Notes: generated from the letters alone by a model not told the origin. A stretch of 64,000 nucleotides of DNA from an uncultured Prochlorococcus sp. (GCA_902527105.1 CABZNT010000003.1:62001-126000); one strand, 5' to 3'; positions 8,505 through 27,586 are shown, numbered from the stretch's first letter. Numbers and translations are program-made.

Positions 8505-8897
8505 TTAGTTTTCCCACTTGGTTAAGACCAATTCAATAGAACCATCATTTTTATTTTTTTGTTCTACGATTTGATATCCATCTTCTTGCGTTTTAGAAAT
8601 GATTGTTTGATAGGCATACATTTGGGTAACTTTTGAGATAAATCTTTCTACTGGAATCTCAAACTTCCATAGATCAAGGTCAGTAACTAGTTCATATGCA
8701 TTAGAATTATTATCCCATTTAAATCCCACTTGAGTATCACCAGGCAAAAGCATGCTTATATCAACTGCTGTGAATTGACCTTTATAACCTTTTACAAACT
8801 TTTCTTCTTGATTAATACTATAACCGAAATGATTTAAAGCCTTAATTAATGGCTCTGCTTCTTTAAGCTGGGTTTTAATCGTACTAAAATGTGACAT
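8505..8897 (-). CDS. ycf35: Ycf35 / DUF1257 family protein
   Basis: A 130-residue soluble protein of the DUF1257 family, conserved in cyanobacteria and retained in red algal plastids as ycf35. The opening MSHFSTIKTQLKEAEPLIKAL and the later MYAYQTIISKTQEDGYQIVEQ are diagnostic. Function is not established. Its start overlaps the end of the DUF2997 gene by 14 bases, suggesting translational coupling. The DUF2997-ycf35-ferredoxin order suggests a redox or photosynthesis-related role, which is only an inference. Confidence 0.9.
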   Translation of the reverse strand: MSHFSTIKTQLKEAEPLIKALNHFGYSINQEEKFVKGYKGQFTAVDISMLLPGDTQVGFKWDNNSNAYELVTDLDLWKFEIPVERFISKVTQMYAYQTIISKTQEDGYQIVEQKNKNDGSIELVLTKWEN

Positions 8898-9099
8898 TAG
8901 ATTCGTTATTTAATTGTGTTAAGTTTTCAGTTTGATTAGAGATGAAAGCATCAGATGTTGTATTCTTAACCGTTACTTTACCGAGAGCGTATTCGAGATT
9001 TTTTGTAGCTTCATTACATGAGTTACCAGTAAATCCCTCAACAGTCTCTTCGACTCTACCGTCTTGATGAATTTTGAATCTTAATGTTTTTTGAGGCAT
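8884..9099 (-). CDS. DUF2997 family small protein
   Basis: A 71-residue protein matching the DUF2997 pattern, with a basic RFKIHQDGRVEETVEGF strand-turn-strand opening and a CNEATKNLEYALGKV helix. I start it at the ATG at 9097-9099; the frame extends three codons to a TTG at 9108, but the ATG is better. It overlaps ycf35 by 14 bases and is the first gene of the ycf35-ferredoxin-reductase cluster. Function unknown; DUF2997 is generally found beside ycf35. A perfect palindrome sits just upstream (9107-9121). Confidence 0.85.
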   Translation of the reverse strand: MPQKTLRFKIHQDGRVEETVEGFTGNSCNEATKNLEYALGKVTVKNTTSDAFISNQTENLTQLNNESNVTF

Positions 9100-9106
9100 T
9101 AAATTC

Positions 9107-9121
9107 AAGTACTAAGTACTT
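9107..9121. promoter_or_regulatory. 7-bp palindrome before the DUF2997-ycf35 cluster
   Basis: AAGTACTAAGTACTT is a perfect 7-bp inverted repeat around one base, 7 bases upstream of the DUF2997 ATG. Position and symmetry suit an operator or ribosome-access site. It recalls the AGTAC...GTACT half-sites of cyanobacterial LexA boxes, but the spacing is 3 rather than 4 bases, so I do not call it LexA. Confidence 0.3.
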
Positions 9122-9247
9122 TTACTTTATATAGAATAACGAAAATTTTTTGTTTCAGTTGGTACAAGTTAATTAATTTTAATTTTTATATTGAATATCT
9201 GATAATTTAATTTATTAGATAGCTTCTGGTGTAAAAAATTAAATTAT

Positions 9248-10015
9248 TTAGTTATAAAAACCTTGCATCCCCATAGAATCCAAGGCAGTTTTTGCTTCTT
9301 CCATAACGGAGGGTTCTTTATCGAAGAGAGCTATCTTGGTACATTCATCAACGAAACTTTCTTGAAATGTATTATTTAATTTTTCATAAAGTCTACACAA
9401 TGACCATATGCAATTACTTCTTACACCCGGTTCATTATCTATTTTTAAACTTATTAAAAGTTGTTCTGCTGCCAATTGAGCGTTTTCCAAAGAAACATTT
9501 CCGATTTCAGCTAAAGAACTTGATGACCATAACCTTACTGCAGCTACATCGTTTTTCAAAGCATTTATTAATGGCTCCAAAACAATTTGATTATCATAAT
9601 TAGCTAAGCTCCATGCAGTCGCCCTTCTAACATAGGCATTATCGTCAGTCTCCAAAAGACTAACAAGTTTCTCGACCGCGCTTGGACATGGATTACGACC
9701 CAAAGCATACACAACACTCATTCTTTCAACAGGACAAGGTTGATCAAGTAATGGCAACAAAAGGGGGAAAGATCTTGAATCTCTATATTCACAAAATATT
9801 CTTAACCCTTGTATTCTTTCTTCTCTGTTACCCTCTAGCATTTTTAATGCTTCATTACACTCCTGAATTATATTTAAACCTTTTGGGAAAGAATCTTCGT
9901 CAATTTGTTCTAAAGGATCTATTTCAATTTCTAAGGCCAATTCTCTCGCTAAAACATCTGGATCAACAGCAATATCAACTAAGCTTTTTTTATTAGGATC
10001 CTTATTTTTTGTCAT
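9248..10015 (-). CDS. HEAT-repeat protein (PBS-lyase-like repeats)
   Basis: A 255-residue soluble protein built from HEAT-like helical repeats between roughly 60 and 250: RMSVVYALGRN, YVRRATAWSLANYDN, VRLWSSSSLAEIGN, VRSNCIWSLCRLYE and VMEEAKTALDSMG are successive helix pairs. Such repeats occur in phycobilin lyases (CpcE/CpeY) and in many scaffold proteins. Nothing here identifies a lyase partner, so I give no enzyme. It is a single gene with 139 bases upstream of ycf35-cluster start and a small membrane gene 18 bases downstream in genome order. Confidence is high for the fold, low for role. Confidence 0.85.
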   Translation of the reverse strand: MTKNKDPNKKSLVDIAVDPDVLARELALEIEIDPLEQIDEDSFPKGLNIIQECNEALKMLEGNREERIQGLRIFCEYRDSRSFPLLLPLLDQPCPVERMSVVYALGRNPCPSAVEKLVSLLETDDNAYVRRATAWSLANYDNQIVLEPLINALKNDVAAVRLWSSSSLAEIGNVSLENAQLAAEQLLISLKIDNEPGVRSNCIWSLCRLYEKLNNTFQESFVDECTKIALFDKEPSVMEEAKTALDSMGMQGFYN

Positions 10016-10033
10016 TTTGCAAAACTAAAAATA

Positions 10034-10159
10034 TTAATTTATGGGAGCAGGAGACATCATATCTCCTGGCAACCAAATTCTTGCACTAACCGCAAAGAAA
10101 GCAATCCCAAAGAGTGAGACGATAGCGAAAGGTAAAATTTTTGTCTTAATAAAACCCAA
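10034..10159 (-). CDS. Small single-span membrane protein, start codon uncertain
   Basis: A short reading frame encodes a basic start (GFIKTKILPF), one hydrophobic helix (AIVSLFGIAFFAVSA) and a fixed-looking tail RIWLPGDMMSPAPIN. The frame has no ATG anywhere back to the rlmN stop codon at 10229; TTG at 10157-10159 gives 41 residues and is my tentative start. A longer form reaching toward 10226 is possible with a non-standard start. The tail resembles short unnamed proteins I recall from marine picocyanobacteria. It could be a small subunit of a membrane complex; this is inference only. Confidence 0.55.
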   Translation of the reverse strand: MGFIKTKILPFAIVSLFGIAFFAVSARIWLPGDMMSPAPIN

Positions 10160-10228
10160 AGATTTAAGATAATTAAAACAATAATAACCTGTTTCAGAGA
10201 CTTTTAAAAAATTTTTATTAGATAAATA

Positions 10229-11287
<1,059 letters not shown>

Positions 11288-11304
11288 TTATTTTAAAACT
11301 ATTT

Positions 11305-11460
<156 letters not shown>

Positions 11461-11510
11461 TTACAAATTAAAAATCTATTCTAGTTGCTAAAAATAATAA
11501 TAGATAATAT

Positions 11511-15638
<4,128 letters not shown>

Positions 15639-15645
15639 TTAAAGA

Positions 15646-17565
<1,920 letters not shown>

Positions 17566-17587
17566 TTAAAAGGTTTTAATGGAGTAT

Positions 17588-20500
17588 TTAATCTTCCTCA
17601 TATTCAGAGGTTCCGAGTGATTCATAAGTCGGCCTTGATGGAGTATTTCTTCTCGGGTTGATATCTTGCATTAAATCGACCTCTTTTCCTTCGTCTGTAT
17701 AAACCCCTATATCCAAGCCTAGAGATTGTAATTCCCTCATAAGAACTTTAAATGACTCAGGAGTACCAGGTCTTGGGATCGGTTTACCTTTTACGATCGC
17801 ATTAAGCGCTTCATTTCTTCCTTGCATATCATCAGATTTAACTGTTAACAATTCCTGAAGCGTATAAGCGGCTCCATAAGCTTCAAGAGCCCATACTTCC
17901 ATTTCTCCAAGTCTTTGCCCACCTTGCTGAGCTTTACCGCCCAAGGGTTGCTGTGTAACTAGAGAGTAAGGACCAGTGGATCTTGCATGAATTTTATCAT
18001 CCACTAAATGAACTAATTTGAGGAAGTGAGAGTATCCTACAGCAACCGGCTGATCGAAAGGTTCCCCTGTTCTACCATCTTTAAGTAATAACTTTCCAGG
18101 ATCTTTAGGATTGTAAACCCATGCTTTTCCTGGCTGTTTTGAAGCTTCCTCTAAAAATGCTTGAACAGTTTGATGTGATTTTTCAGCTCCATACATTTCA
18201 TCAAATGGAACAACTTTAACCCGGCAATTTAAGTTGGAGGCTGCCCAGCCCATCAATAATTCAAAAACTTGACCCACATTCATCCTACTTGGAACTCCTA
18301 AAGGATTAAGTACTATGTCCACGGGGGTTCCATCAGGCAAATAAGGCATATCTTCTCTAGGTAAGATTCTGCTAATAATTCCTTTATTTCCATGCCTCCC
18401 TGCCATTTTGTCACCTACTTGAATTTTCCTTCTCTGAGCCACATAAACTCTAACAACCATGTTTGCCCCCGGAGGTAATTCATCACCTTGTTCTCTAGTA
18501 TAAATTCGAACATCCAGAACCCTTCCCTTCTCAGTTTTAGGTACCCTGAGGGAATTATCTCTGACATCTCGAGCCTTTTCACCGAAAATAGCTCTTAACA
18601 GTTTTTCTTCAGGTGGTTGATCTGATTCCCCTTTTGGGGTCACTTTTCCTACAAGAATATCTCCACTCTCTACAAAAGCACCAATCCTAATAATTCCCAT
18701 CTCATCAAGATTATTCAAGCTTTCTTCTGAGATATTAGGAATCTCTCTTGTAATTTCTTCAGGTCCTAGCTTCGTTTGTCGTGCTTCAATTTCATATTTT
18801 TCAATATGTACTGAGGTATATAAATCATCAGTTACCATCCTCTCGCTAACAAGTATGGCATCTTCATAGTTATATCCCTCCCATGGCATGTAAGCAATTA
18901 AAACGTTTTGGCCAAGGGCAATTTCTCCTCCTTCACACGCAGAGCCATCTGCTAAAACCTGGCCAGATATAACTTTGTCTCCAATTTTAACTATAGGTCT
19001 TTGGTTGAGGCAGGTATCTTGATTTGATCTTTGATATTTCTGAAGATAGTGAAAATGTTCGTTACCTTGCTCATCTTTTACGACAATCTCATTAGCGTCT
19101 ACATAAGATACGATTCCATTAACTTTTGTTATAGGAACCATTCCCGAATCCCTAGCTACTTGAGATTCTAAACCTGTACCAACTAAAGGGCGTTCTGGTC
19201 TTAGCAATGGTACGGCTTGGCGTTGCATATTTGAACCCATAAGAGCTCTATTAGCGTCATCATGTTCCAAGAAAGGAATCAGTGAAGTAGCAACTGAAAT
19301 TACCTGAACCGGAGAAAGCTGAACATAATCAACTTGATGAGGAGGAACTTTCTCAAAATCCTGCCTGTATCTTACTGGTATTAGATTTGCAATTATATTG
19401 CCGTCCTTGTCAGTAGCAACGTCTCCTGGAGCTACCCTACACTCATCTTCTAAATCTGCAGAAAGATAAACTGGGTTACCTTCCTTATTAACTTTACCGT
19501 TTTTAACTTCCCAAAAAGGTGTTTCAATAAAACCGTACTCGTTAACTCTTGCATGAGTAGCTAAAGAATTGATAAGTCCTGCATTAGGACCTTCAGGAGT
19601 CTCGATAGGACATAATCTTCCATAATGTGAAGGGTGAATATCTCTTACCGCAAAACCTGCTCTTTCTCTGGTTAAACCCCCTGGACCTAATGCTGAGATT
19701 CTTCTCTTGTGTGTTAGTTCAGCTAAAGGATTAGTTTGATCCATGAACTGACTTAATTGACTGGAGCCAAAAAATTCCTTTATAGCAGCAACCAAAGGTT
19801 TGGGATTGACTAGTTGAGCAGGAGTTAAAGAATCTGTTTCTCCTACAGTCATTCTTTCTTTTATAATTCTCTCTAAACGATTAAGTCCAACCCTAACTTG
19901 ATTTTGAAGAAGTTCTCCTACAGATCTAACCCTTCGATTACCAAGATGGTCAATATCATCCAAACTAGCCCCACCAATATCCAATTCAAGATTAATTAAA
20001 TAATCAATGGTAGAAAGAACATCTTCATGGGTAAGTGTTCTTACATCGTCTGGGACGGTAAGTCTCAATTTTTTATTTATTTTATATCTACCAACTCGGC
20101 CTAAATCATATCTTTTGGGGTCAAAGAATCTACTGTGTAATAGCTGTTGTCCGCCAGAAACTGAGGGTGGTTCACCAGGGCGTAGCTTCTTATATAGTTC
20201 AAGTAATGCCTGATCTTCTGAATTAATGCCCTCGTCATTAGCTGACTCAATTGAGTTTTGATAAAACTCGGGATGCCTAAGTTTATCTACTACATCATTA
20301 TCTGAAAGACCCATCGCTCTCATCAGAACATGAGCATTAATTTTTCTAGTTTTATCAACTCGCACATAAAGCAAATTATTTTTATCAGTCTCGAATTTTA
20401 ACCATGCCCCTCTATTAGGGATAACGCTAGCGTTGTAAGTTCTTCTACCATTTTTATCTAGTTCATCTTTGAAATATACTCCAGGACTTCGAACAATTTG

Positions 20501-20881
20501 ATTAACAATAACTCTTTCGGCACCATTAATAATGAAAGTTCCTCTTTCAGTCATTAATGGTAATTCACCAATAAAAACTTCTTGTTCTTTAATTTCCCCT
20601 GTCTCTTTATTAATTAATCTACAAATTACATACATCTGGGATGCAAATGTAGCATCTCTTCTTTTGGCTTCCTCAACATCATGTCTAGGTCTTTTAAGCC
20701 TGTACTCTTCACCGATAAAATGTAATTCTAATTTACCTGTGTAATCAGAAATGGGGGAAAAATTTTGTAATTCTTCTATTAAACCCTTTTCCAAAAACCA
20801 TTTAAAGCTTGCTCTTTGTACTTCAACTAAATCTGGTAGATAAGTAGCTGTTTTTGCTACCTGTAAAGCGCTACTGCTCAT
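17588..20881 (-). CDS. rpoB: RNA polymerase beta subunit
   Basis: The 1097-residue beta subunit. Recognisable blocks include the rifampicin-pocket region ([33 protein letters not shown] split across the pocket), [29 protein letters not shown], the nucleotide-binding [10 protein letters not shown] and the C-terminal [13 protein letters not shown]. It lacks the large insertions of proteobacterial RpoB, as expected in cyanobacteria. A 220-base gap separates it from tatD upstream and probably holds an rpo promoter, although I cannot pick a convincing -10/-35 pair there. Confidence 0.98.
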   Translation of the reverse strand: MSSSALQVAKTATYLPDLVEVQRASFKWFLEKGLIEELQNFSPISDYTGKLELHFIGEEYRLKRPRHDVEEAKRRDATFASQMYVICRLINKETGEIKEQEVFIGELPLMTERGTFIINGAERVIVNQIVRSPGVYFKDELDKNGRRTYNASVIPNRGAWLKFETDKNNLLYVRVDKTRKINAHVLMRAMGLSDNDVVDKLRHPEFYQNSIESANDEGINSEDQALLELYKKLRPGEPPSVSGGQQLLHSRFFDPKRYDLGRVGRYKINKKLRLTVPDDVRTLTHEDVLSTIDYLINLELDIGGASLDDIDHLGNRRVRSVGELLQNQVRVGLNRLERIIKERMTVGETDSLTPAQLVNPKPLVAAIKEFFGSSQLSQFMDQTNPLAELTHKRRISALGPGGLTRERAGFAVRDIHPSHYGRLCPIETPEGPNAGLINSLATHARVNEYGFIETPFWEVKNGKVNKEGNPVYLSADLEDECRVAPGDVATDKDGNIIANLIPVRYRQDFEKVPPHQVDYVQLSPVQVISVATSLIPFLEHDDANRALMGSNMQRQAVPLLRPERPLVGTGLESQVARDSGMVPITKVNGIVSYVDANEIVVKDEQGNEHFHYLQKYQRSNQDTCLNQRPIVKIGDKVISGQVLADGSACEGGEIALGQNVLIAYMPWEGYNYEDAILVSERMVTDDLYTSVHIEKYEIEARQTKLGPEEITREIPNISEESLNNLDEMGIIRIGAFVESGDILVGKVTPKGESDQPPEEKLLRAIFGEKARDVRDNSLRVPKTEKGRVLDVRIYTREQGDELPPGANMVVRVYVAQRRKIQVGDKMAGRHGNKGIISRILPREDMPYLPDGTPVDIVLNPLGVPSRMNVGQVFELLMGWAASNLNCRVKVVPFDEMYGAEKSHQTVQAFLEEASKQPGKAWVYNPKDPGKLLLKDGRTGEPFDQPVAVGYSHFLKLVHLVDDKIHARSTGPYSLVTQQPLGGKAQQGGQRLGEMEVWALEAYGAAYTLQELLTVKSDDMQGRNEALNAIVKGKPIPRPGTPESFKVLMRELQSLGLDIGVYTDEGKEVDLMQDINPRRNTPSRPTYESLGTSEYEED

Positions 20882-21101
20882 CCAAGAAAACCTGCGATTT
20901 TGTGGGATTTACTATTTACTTTAAACTTACTCAATAATTTGTTCTTTAACTTTTCACTAAAAATGTAATCGAACATTAAATCTCGATTTCAACAAAAAAC
21001 AATCTAATCAAGAAGAAATAAATTCTGTTTAATGCTGATAAATCATTAACTGCGAAAGTTAAATTTAAAAAATTAAGAAAAATTTCAAGTAATTCCTTAT
21101 A

Positions 21102-21911
21102 CTAACAGCTGCAGCGTCTACTTAACAAGTCAAATTTAAACAAATCTTCAGCATTCTTATATGACTCTCTAGCAATTGTGGATAATTCAGTAGATCTTAA
21201 ATCTGCCATAAAATTAGCAACATTTTCAACAAAAGCAGGTTCATTTCTTTTACCCCTATGAGGGACAGGTGCTAAAAATGGTGAGTCAGTTTCAATCAAG
21301 TATTTATCATTTGGGACTATTTTGGCACACTCATGAATTTCATGTGCTTTTGGGAAAGTAACTATCCCACTAAAACTGATATAAAATCCAAGATTCAAGA
21401 ATTGCTCCATTTCTTTTGGTGTTCCTGTCCAACAATGAAGTACACCATCAGGACATTTTCCTTTTCTAGAGAGATCACTGCATATCTCAATCATTTCATT
21501 TGCAGCATCTCTACAATGGATAATTACGGGCAATTGAAGTTCATAAGCTAACTCCATTTGCGGAATAAGTGCTTCAATTTGCTGAATTTTATTTTCATTT
21601 TTAAAAAAATCCAAGCCTAATTCCCCAATAGCTACAACTCGTCTATCATCTAAAGCTGATTTTCTTAGAAAAGATTTTGAACTTTGTTCCCATTTTTTTG
21701 CTTCTAGCGGATGCAAACCAACTGAATAATAAATTTCATTAATTTCATGGGATATTTTTTTCAACTTTGGAATTTCTTTTAATTCACAACAAGCATGAAC
21801 TAATTTTTTTACACCTTTTGAACGTAATCTTAAAACAACATCTTCAAGATCTTTCTCAAAATTTTCAAATGTTAAATGACAGTGCGAGTCTATGAGTTCT
21901 ATATCGCTCAT
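21102..21911 (-). CDS. tatD: TatD-family metal-dependent hydrolase (DNase)
   Basis: A TIM-barrel amidohydrolase-like enzyme of 269 residues. Metal ligands appear in order: IDSHCHL (His-x-His), the glutamate in VAIGELGLDFF, IIHCRDA, VLHCWTGT, and the aspartate in LIETDSPFLAP. TatD homologues act as 3'-5' DNases in DNA repair. It lies between rpsT (16 bases upstream) and rpoB; the order rpsT-tatD-rpoB is common in cyanobacteria. The protein ends SRRCSC. Family certain, physiological substrate not. Confidence 0.93.
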   Translation of the reverse strand: MSDIELIDSHCHLTFENFEKDLEDVVLRLRSKGVKKLVHACCELKEIPKLKKISHEINEIYYSVGLHPLEAKKWEQSSKSFLRKSALDDRRVVAIGELGLDFFKNENKIQQIEALIPQMELAYELQLPVIIHCRDAANEMIEICSDLSRKGKCPDGVLHCWTGTPKEMEQFLNLGFYISFSGIVTFPKAHEIHECAKIVPNDKYLIETDSPFLAPVPHRGKRNEPAFVENVANFMADLRSTELSTIARESYKNAEDLFKFDLLSRRCSC

Positions 21912-21927
21912 AATGATGGTCTGCCTT

Positions 21928-22221
21928 TTACTTAGTTGTAAGAGTAGTTTTCACAAAATTGTTGATTTTCGATTTTTTGTTGGCACCGTTGTTCTTGTGA
22001 AGAACATTTTTTTTAACTGCTTTATCAATTAAGCTAAAAGCCTTATTAAGACTTGTTTCCACTAAATTTTTATTATCCTCATTAGGGTTTTTTTTATATT
22101 TTTCACAATTTTCTAAGGTTTTTTTGGTAAGAGTTCTAACAGTAGATTTATATGACTTATTAATTAAACGATTTCTTTCGGCAATTTGTATTCTCTTTTT
22201 TGCTGATTTGTTGTTGGCCAC
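21928..22221 (-). CDS. rpsT: 30S ribosomal protein S20
   Basis: A 97-residue, lysine-rich helical protein that binds 16S rRNA early in 30S assembly. ANNKSAKKRIQIAERNRLINKSYKS is the typical S20 start and the C-terminal helix holds the KAVKKNVLHKNNGANKKSKI segment. It is the first gene of the tatD-rpo cluster and diverges from hisD, with 120 bases between that must hold both promoters. Confidence 0.96.
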   Translation of the reverse strand: MANNKSAKKRIQIAERNRLINKSYKSTVRTLTKKTLENCEKYKKNPNEDNKNLVETSLNKAFSLIDKAVKKNVLHKNNGANKKSKINNFVKTTLTTK

Positions 22222-22341
22222 TGAGGGTTCATAAGTAGAAGATTATTATCATAACAAATAAATCGACTACTAATCAATCATATATAATTTAGAAGTTATT
22301 GATTTGGCTTTTAAGTCTTTCTATTTGAAACAATTAAGCAA

Positions 22342-23628
22342 ATGAAGATCATAAATAATAAAAAACAAGCTATTGCAGAATTAAAAAGAATTTCTACTCG
22401 AACTAATTCAGATAATAATAATAAGATAAATACAATTGTTGAAGAAATTCTTAAAGAGGTAAAAATTTCTGGAGATATAGCAGTAGAAAAATATACAAAA
22501 AAATTTGATGGTTTCGACCCTACCCCTATGCAAGTGAGTGCGGATCAAATAAAGAACGCATGGGATGAAATTGATAACAATTTGAAGCAATCACTTGCGA
22601 TAGCTCATAAAAGAATTCAAAAATTCCACGAAAAAGAAATTCCTCAATCTTTCACTATAAGAGGAGAATATGGCGATACCGTCCAAAGAAGATGGAGACC
22701 AGTTAAAAATGCAGGTATTTATATTCCTGGAGGTAGAGCTGCTTATCCAAGTACGGTTTTGATGAATGCTATACCTGCAAAAGTAGCAGGAGTAGAAGAA
22801 ATTATAATGGTATCTCCTGGGAATAAAGAAGGGGAAATAAACAAAACTGTTTTAGCTGCAGCTCACTTATCAGGGATTAATAAAGTATTCAGAATTGGAG
22901 GAGCTCAAGCAATCGGTGCTTTAGCATTTGGCACAAATCAAATTAATAAAGTTGATGTTATTTCAGGTCCAGGAAATATCTATGTTACAACTGCGAAAAA
23001 ACTTATTTATGGCTCTACAGGGATTGATTCATTAGCAGGTCCAAGTGAAATATTAATCATTGCGGATGAAACAGCTCAAAGCACTCATATAGCATCTGAT
23101 TTACTAGCGCAAGCAGAACATGATCCTTTAGCTTCATCAATACTTCTAACTACATCAAAGAACCAGGCAAAAGAAGTTTTAGAAGAACTTTATAAAAAAA
23201 TAGATGATCATCCAAGAAAAGAAATTTGCATGCAATCAATAAAAAATTGGGGTTTAATTGTGATTTGCGAGAACTACGAATCATGTGTTGAACTAAGCAA
23301 TAACTTTGCCCCTGAACACCTAGAAATTCTTACTATAGATTCAAAAAAAATTCTTGCAGGTATAGAAAATGCAGGAGCGATATTTTTGGGACAATGGACA
23401 CCAGAAGCTGTTGGAGATTATCTTGCTGGACCAAATCATACTTTACCTACATCAGGAAATTCTAGATTTAGCGGTTCTTTGGGGGTTGAGACTTTTATGA
23501 AAAATACTTCAATAATAGAATTTAATGAAGAAAGTTTAAAAGTTAATAGCCTTGATATTATTAATCTTGCTAAAAGTGAGGGCTTACATAGCCACGCTAA
23601 CTCTGTACAAATAAGATTTGAAGATTAA
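22342..23628 (+). CDS. hisD: Histidinol dehydrogenase
   Basis: Catalyses the last two oxidations of histidine synthesis, L-histidinol to L-histidine with NAD. The 428 residues show the NAD region (GIYIPGGRAAYPSTVLMNA), ISGPGNIYVTTAKK, the zinc ligands in LLAQAEHDP, the APEHLEI block with a catalytic glutamate-histidine pair, and GPNHTLPTSG. It stands alone, not in a his operon. Its stop codon directly abuts the stop of the convergent rpiA, leaving no intergenic base. Confidence 0.97.
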   Translation: MKIINNKKQAIAELKRISTRTNSDNNNKINTIVEEILKEVKISGDIAVEKYTKKFDGFDPTPMQVSADQIKNAWDEIDNNLKQSLAIAHKRIQKFHEKEIPQSFTIRGEYGDTVQRRWRPVKNAGIYIPGGRAAYPSTVLMNAIPAKVAGVEEIIMVSPGNKEGEINKTVLAAAHLSGINKVFRIGGAQAIGALAFGTNQINKVDVISGPGNIYVTTAKKLIYGSTGIDSLAGPSEILIIADETAQSTHIASDLLAQAEHDPLASSILLTTSKNQAKEVLEELYKKIDDHPRKEICMQSIKNWGLIVICENYESCVELSNNFAPEHLEILTIDSKKILAGIENAGAIFLGQWTPEAVGDYLAGPNHTLPTSGNSRFSGSLGVETFMKNTSIIEFNEESLKVNSLDIINLAKSEGLHSHANSVQIRFED

Positions 23629-24342
23629 CTAACTAGCTCTTGATGGTGAGTAAACCACTGGAATGTTGTTTTCAATTTTACCAACTAATACTTTGTCTGT
23701 AAGATCAACGAATAATCCATTTTCTAATACTCCAGGAATATTATTTATCGCCATTTCAATGTCTTTTGGATTCTTTATACCATCATTAAATGATACATCT
23801 AGGATAAGATTGCCTTGGTCAGTAACAACTGGACCAGCTTTTTTAGTAGCCATTCTTAAAGAAGAACTGCCATTCATTTTTAAAATGACTTCCTGAACTT
23901 GCTTCCAAGCATTTGGAAGAACTTCTACAGGTAAAGGAAAAGATTTATTTAGATTTTGTACAAGTTTAGTTTCATCAACAACAATCAATAATTGATTAGC
24001 TTTTGATGCCACTAACTTTTCTCTAACATGGCATGCTCCTCCTCCTTTTATTAATTGAAATCCTGGATCAACTTCATCTGCGCCATCAATAGCTAAATCA
24101 ATTTGAGATACAGAAGCTAAATCAATAAGAGGGATATCCAGTTCAAGCGCTAAAACTTCTGATTGAAAAGAAGTTGCAACACCTCTTATATTTTGAAGTT
24201 TTCCAGAACGTATTTCATCCGCAAGTCTTTTTATCATTAAAGCAGCTGTAGATCCAGATCCTAATCCAAGAATCATGCCACTCTTTACTTCTCTTATTGC
24301 TGCATCAGCAACAACTTGTTTCATTTGAGTTTGTGAATCCAA
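23629..24342 (-). CDS. rpiA: Ribose-5-phosphate isomerase A
   Basis: Interconverts ribose 5-phosphate and ribulose 5-phosphate in the Calvin cycle and pentose phosphate pathway. Of 237 residues; it has GLGSGSTA (phosphate binding), the catalytic DGADEVD and [11 protein letters not shown] with the base and lysine, all intact. It is downstream of the HtrA protease gene in genome order but reads the same direction, separated by a 47-base gap holding a small palindrome (24351-24367). Confidence 0.96.
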   Translation of the reverse strand: MDSQTQMKQVVADAAIREVKSGMILGLGSGSTAALMIKRLADEIRSGKLQNIRGVATSFQSEVLALELDIPLIDLASVSQIDLAIDGADEVDPGFQLIKGGGACHVREKLVASKANQLLIVVDETKLVQNLNKSFPLPVEVLPNAWKQVQEVILKMNGSSSLRMATKKAGPVVTDQGNLILDVSFNDGIKNPKDIEMAINNIPGVLENGLFVDLTDKVLVGKIENNIPVVYSPSRAS

Positions 24343-24389
24343 AATCTTTTTCTATAACGGTTATAGATTATTAAATTTCAATGGGTGCT

Positions 24390-25568
<1,179 letters not shown>

Positions 25569-25678
25569 TTATTGTTGTTTTTTTGTTTACATCCATAAAA
25601 TACGAATTTTTGAATTTTTCTGTAGAAAAAACTTTTTTATGTGTGAAAATAAATTTTAAATAAATTTATTAATAAATT

Positions 25679-26146
25679 TTGAATAAAGAAAACAAAAGTA
25701 AACTAGAAGCTTTATTAGAAAAAGTTGCTAATGAAAGGGATTTAGAAATCTACGGTTTAAATATACAAACTAATCAAAATCCAATTGTTATTGAAATAAC
25801 TATACGAAAAACTAATGGAGATGACATCTCCATAGATGATTGTGCTCTATTTAATACCCCAGCATCTGACGAAATAGAAAAATCAAATCTTTTAAATTGT
25901 TCATATGTTTTAGAAATTAGTAGTCAAGGGGTCAGTGATGAATTAACCTCAGAGAGAGACTTCAAAACTTTTAAGGGTTTTCCAGTTAATGTAGAGTTAA
26001 ACCAAAAGAATTCAAAAATTAAATTCATCAATGGTTTACTTTATGAAAAGTCTAATGATTTTTTAGCCATTAACATTAAAGGTAGGATAAAGAAAATCCC
26101 TTCCGATGAAGTATTAAAAATTAGTCTTTGTACCTTAAAAGATTAA
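25679..26146 (+). CDS. rimP: Ribosome maturation factor RimP
   Basis: A 155-residue protein needed for 30S maturation. The N-terminal alpha/beta domain contains [22 protein letters not shown] and the characteristic [17 protein letters not shown], followed by [20 protein letters not shown], a variant of the usual SPG..RPL block; the C-terminal SH3-like domain follows. The start is TTG at 25679; no in-frame ATG precedes the conserved domain. It heads the conserved rimP-nusA-ylxR-infB operon. Confidence 0.93.
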   Translation: MNKENKSKLEALLEKVANERDLEIYGLNIQTNQNPIVIEITIRKTNGDDISIDDCALFNTPASDEIEKSNLLNCSYVLEISSQGVSDELTSERDFKTFKGFPVNVELNQKNSKIKFINGLLYEKSNDFLAINIKGRIKKIPSDEVLKISLCTLKD

Positions 26147-26182
26147 TTATTTTTCAACCATTATTCAAATTTCCCATCATAG

Positions 26183-27586
26183 ATGGCATTAGTTATTCTC
26201 CCAGGTTTAAACAATCTTATTGAAGATATTAGTGAGGAAAAAAAGTTACCTCCTAATATCGTTGAAGCAGCCTTGCGCGAAGCTTTGTTAAAAGGATACG
26301 AAAAATATAGAAGAACTTTTTACATTGGAGTTAACGAAGATCCATTTGATGAAGAATATTTTAGTAATTTTGATGTTGGACTAGATCTTGACGAAGAAGG
26401 TTATAGGATCTTATCAAGTAAAATAATTGTAGAAGAAGTTGAAAGCGAAGATCATCAGATATCTTTAGTAGAAGTTAAACAAGTAGCTGATGATGCTCAA
26501 GTAGGAGACACGGTAGTTTTAGACGTTACTCCAGAAAAAGATGATTTTGGACGAATGGCTGCTTCAACAACAAAACAAGTTTTAGCCCAAAAATTAAGAG
26601 ATCAACAAAGAAAAATGATCCAAGAAGAATTTGCAGATTTAGAAGATCCTGTTTTAACTGCAAGAGTTATAAGATTTGAAAGACAATCAGTAATAATGGG
26701 CGTTAGTTCGGGTATTGGTAGACCTGAAGTAGAGGCCGAACTTCCCAAAAGAGATCAATTACCAAACGATAATTATAGAGCTAATGCAACTTTCAAAGTA
26801 TTCTTGAAAGAAGTTAGCGAAATAGCCAGAAAAGGACCACAACTTTTTGTAAGCAGAGCAAATGCTGGATTAGTCGTTTATTTATTTGAAAATGAAGTGC
26901 CGGAGATTCAAGAAGGCACGGTAAAAATTGTTGCCGTTTCAAGAGAAGCGAATCCTCCTTCAAGAGCTGTTGGGCCAAGAACAAAAGTAGCCGTTGATAG
27001 CGTCGAACAAGAAGTTGACCCTGTAGGTGCTTGTATTGGAGCGAGAGGGGCGAGAATACAACAAGTAGTAAATGAATTAAGGGGAGAAAAAATTGATGTT
27101 ATTAAATGGTCACCTGACCCAATTCAATATATTTTGAACTCTTTAAGTCCTGCGAAAGTAGATCTCGTGAGACTTGTTGACCCAGAAGGTCAACACGCGC
27201 ATGTACTAGTTGCTCCCGATCAATTAAGTCTCGCAATAGGTAGAGAAGGACAAAACGTAAGACTTGCAGCAAGATTAACTGGTTGGAAAATTGATGTTAA
27301 GAACTCACATGAATACGATCAGGAAGCAGAAGATGCTGCAGTCTCTGAATTAATCACTCAAAGAGAAAATGAAGAGAATCTCCAGCGAGAAGCTGAGCTT
27401 AGATTAGAAGCAGAACAAGCTGAGCGTGCTGCGGAAGATGCAAGATTAAGAGAGCTTTATCCCCTTCCTGAAGATAATGATGAATATGGACAAGACTTAT
27501 ATGAAGAAGAGACCTACTCAGATAGTGATCAGTTAGAGACCATTCAAGATGATGAAATATCCGCCAAAGAGGAGAGAAAACGGTGA
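26183..27586 (+). CDS. nusA: Transcription termination/antitermination factor NusA
   Basis: The 467 residues give the RNA-polymerase-binding N-terminal domain (1-125), an S1 domain (about 130-210), then two KH domains with [18 protein letters not shown] and [19 protein letters not shown]. The family's [12 protein letters not shown] block is present. A highly acidic, glutamate-rich tail (from about 400) replaces the C-terminal AR repeats of E. coli NusA, as in other cyanobacteria. Its TGA stop overlaps the GTG start of ylxR by one shared 4-base unit. Confidence 0.96.
   Translation: MALVILPGLNNLIEDISEEKKLPPNIVEAALREALLKGYEKYRRTFYIGVNEDPFDEEYFSNFDVGLDLDEEGYRILSSKIIVEEVESEDHQISLVEVKQVADDAQVGDTVVLDVTPEKDDFGRMAASTTKQVLAQKLRDQQRKMIQEEFADLEDPVLTARVIRFERQSVIMGVSSGIGRPEVEAELPKRDQLPNDNYRANATFKVFLKEVSEIARKGPQLFVSRANAGLVVYLFENEVPEIQEGTVKIVAVSREANPPSRAVGPRTKVAVDSVEQEVDPVGACIGARGARIQQVVNELRGEKIDVIKWSPDPIQYILNSLSPAKVDLVRLVDPEGQHAHVLVAPDQLSLAIGREGQNVRLAARLTGWKIDVKNSHEYDQEAEDAAVSELITQRENEENLQREAELRLEAEQAERAAEDARLRELYPLPEDNDEYGQDLYEEETYSDSDQLETIQDDEISAKEERKR

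Noticed and set aside
9107-9121. Palindrome considered as a cyanobacterial LexA box
   Set aside because: The AGTAC and GTACT half-sites are 3 bases apart instead of 4, and the downstream genes are not SOS genes.
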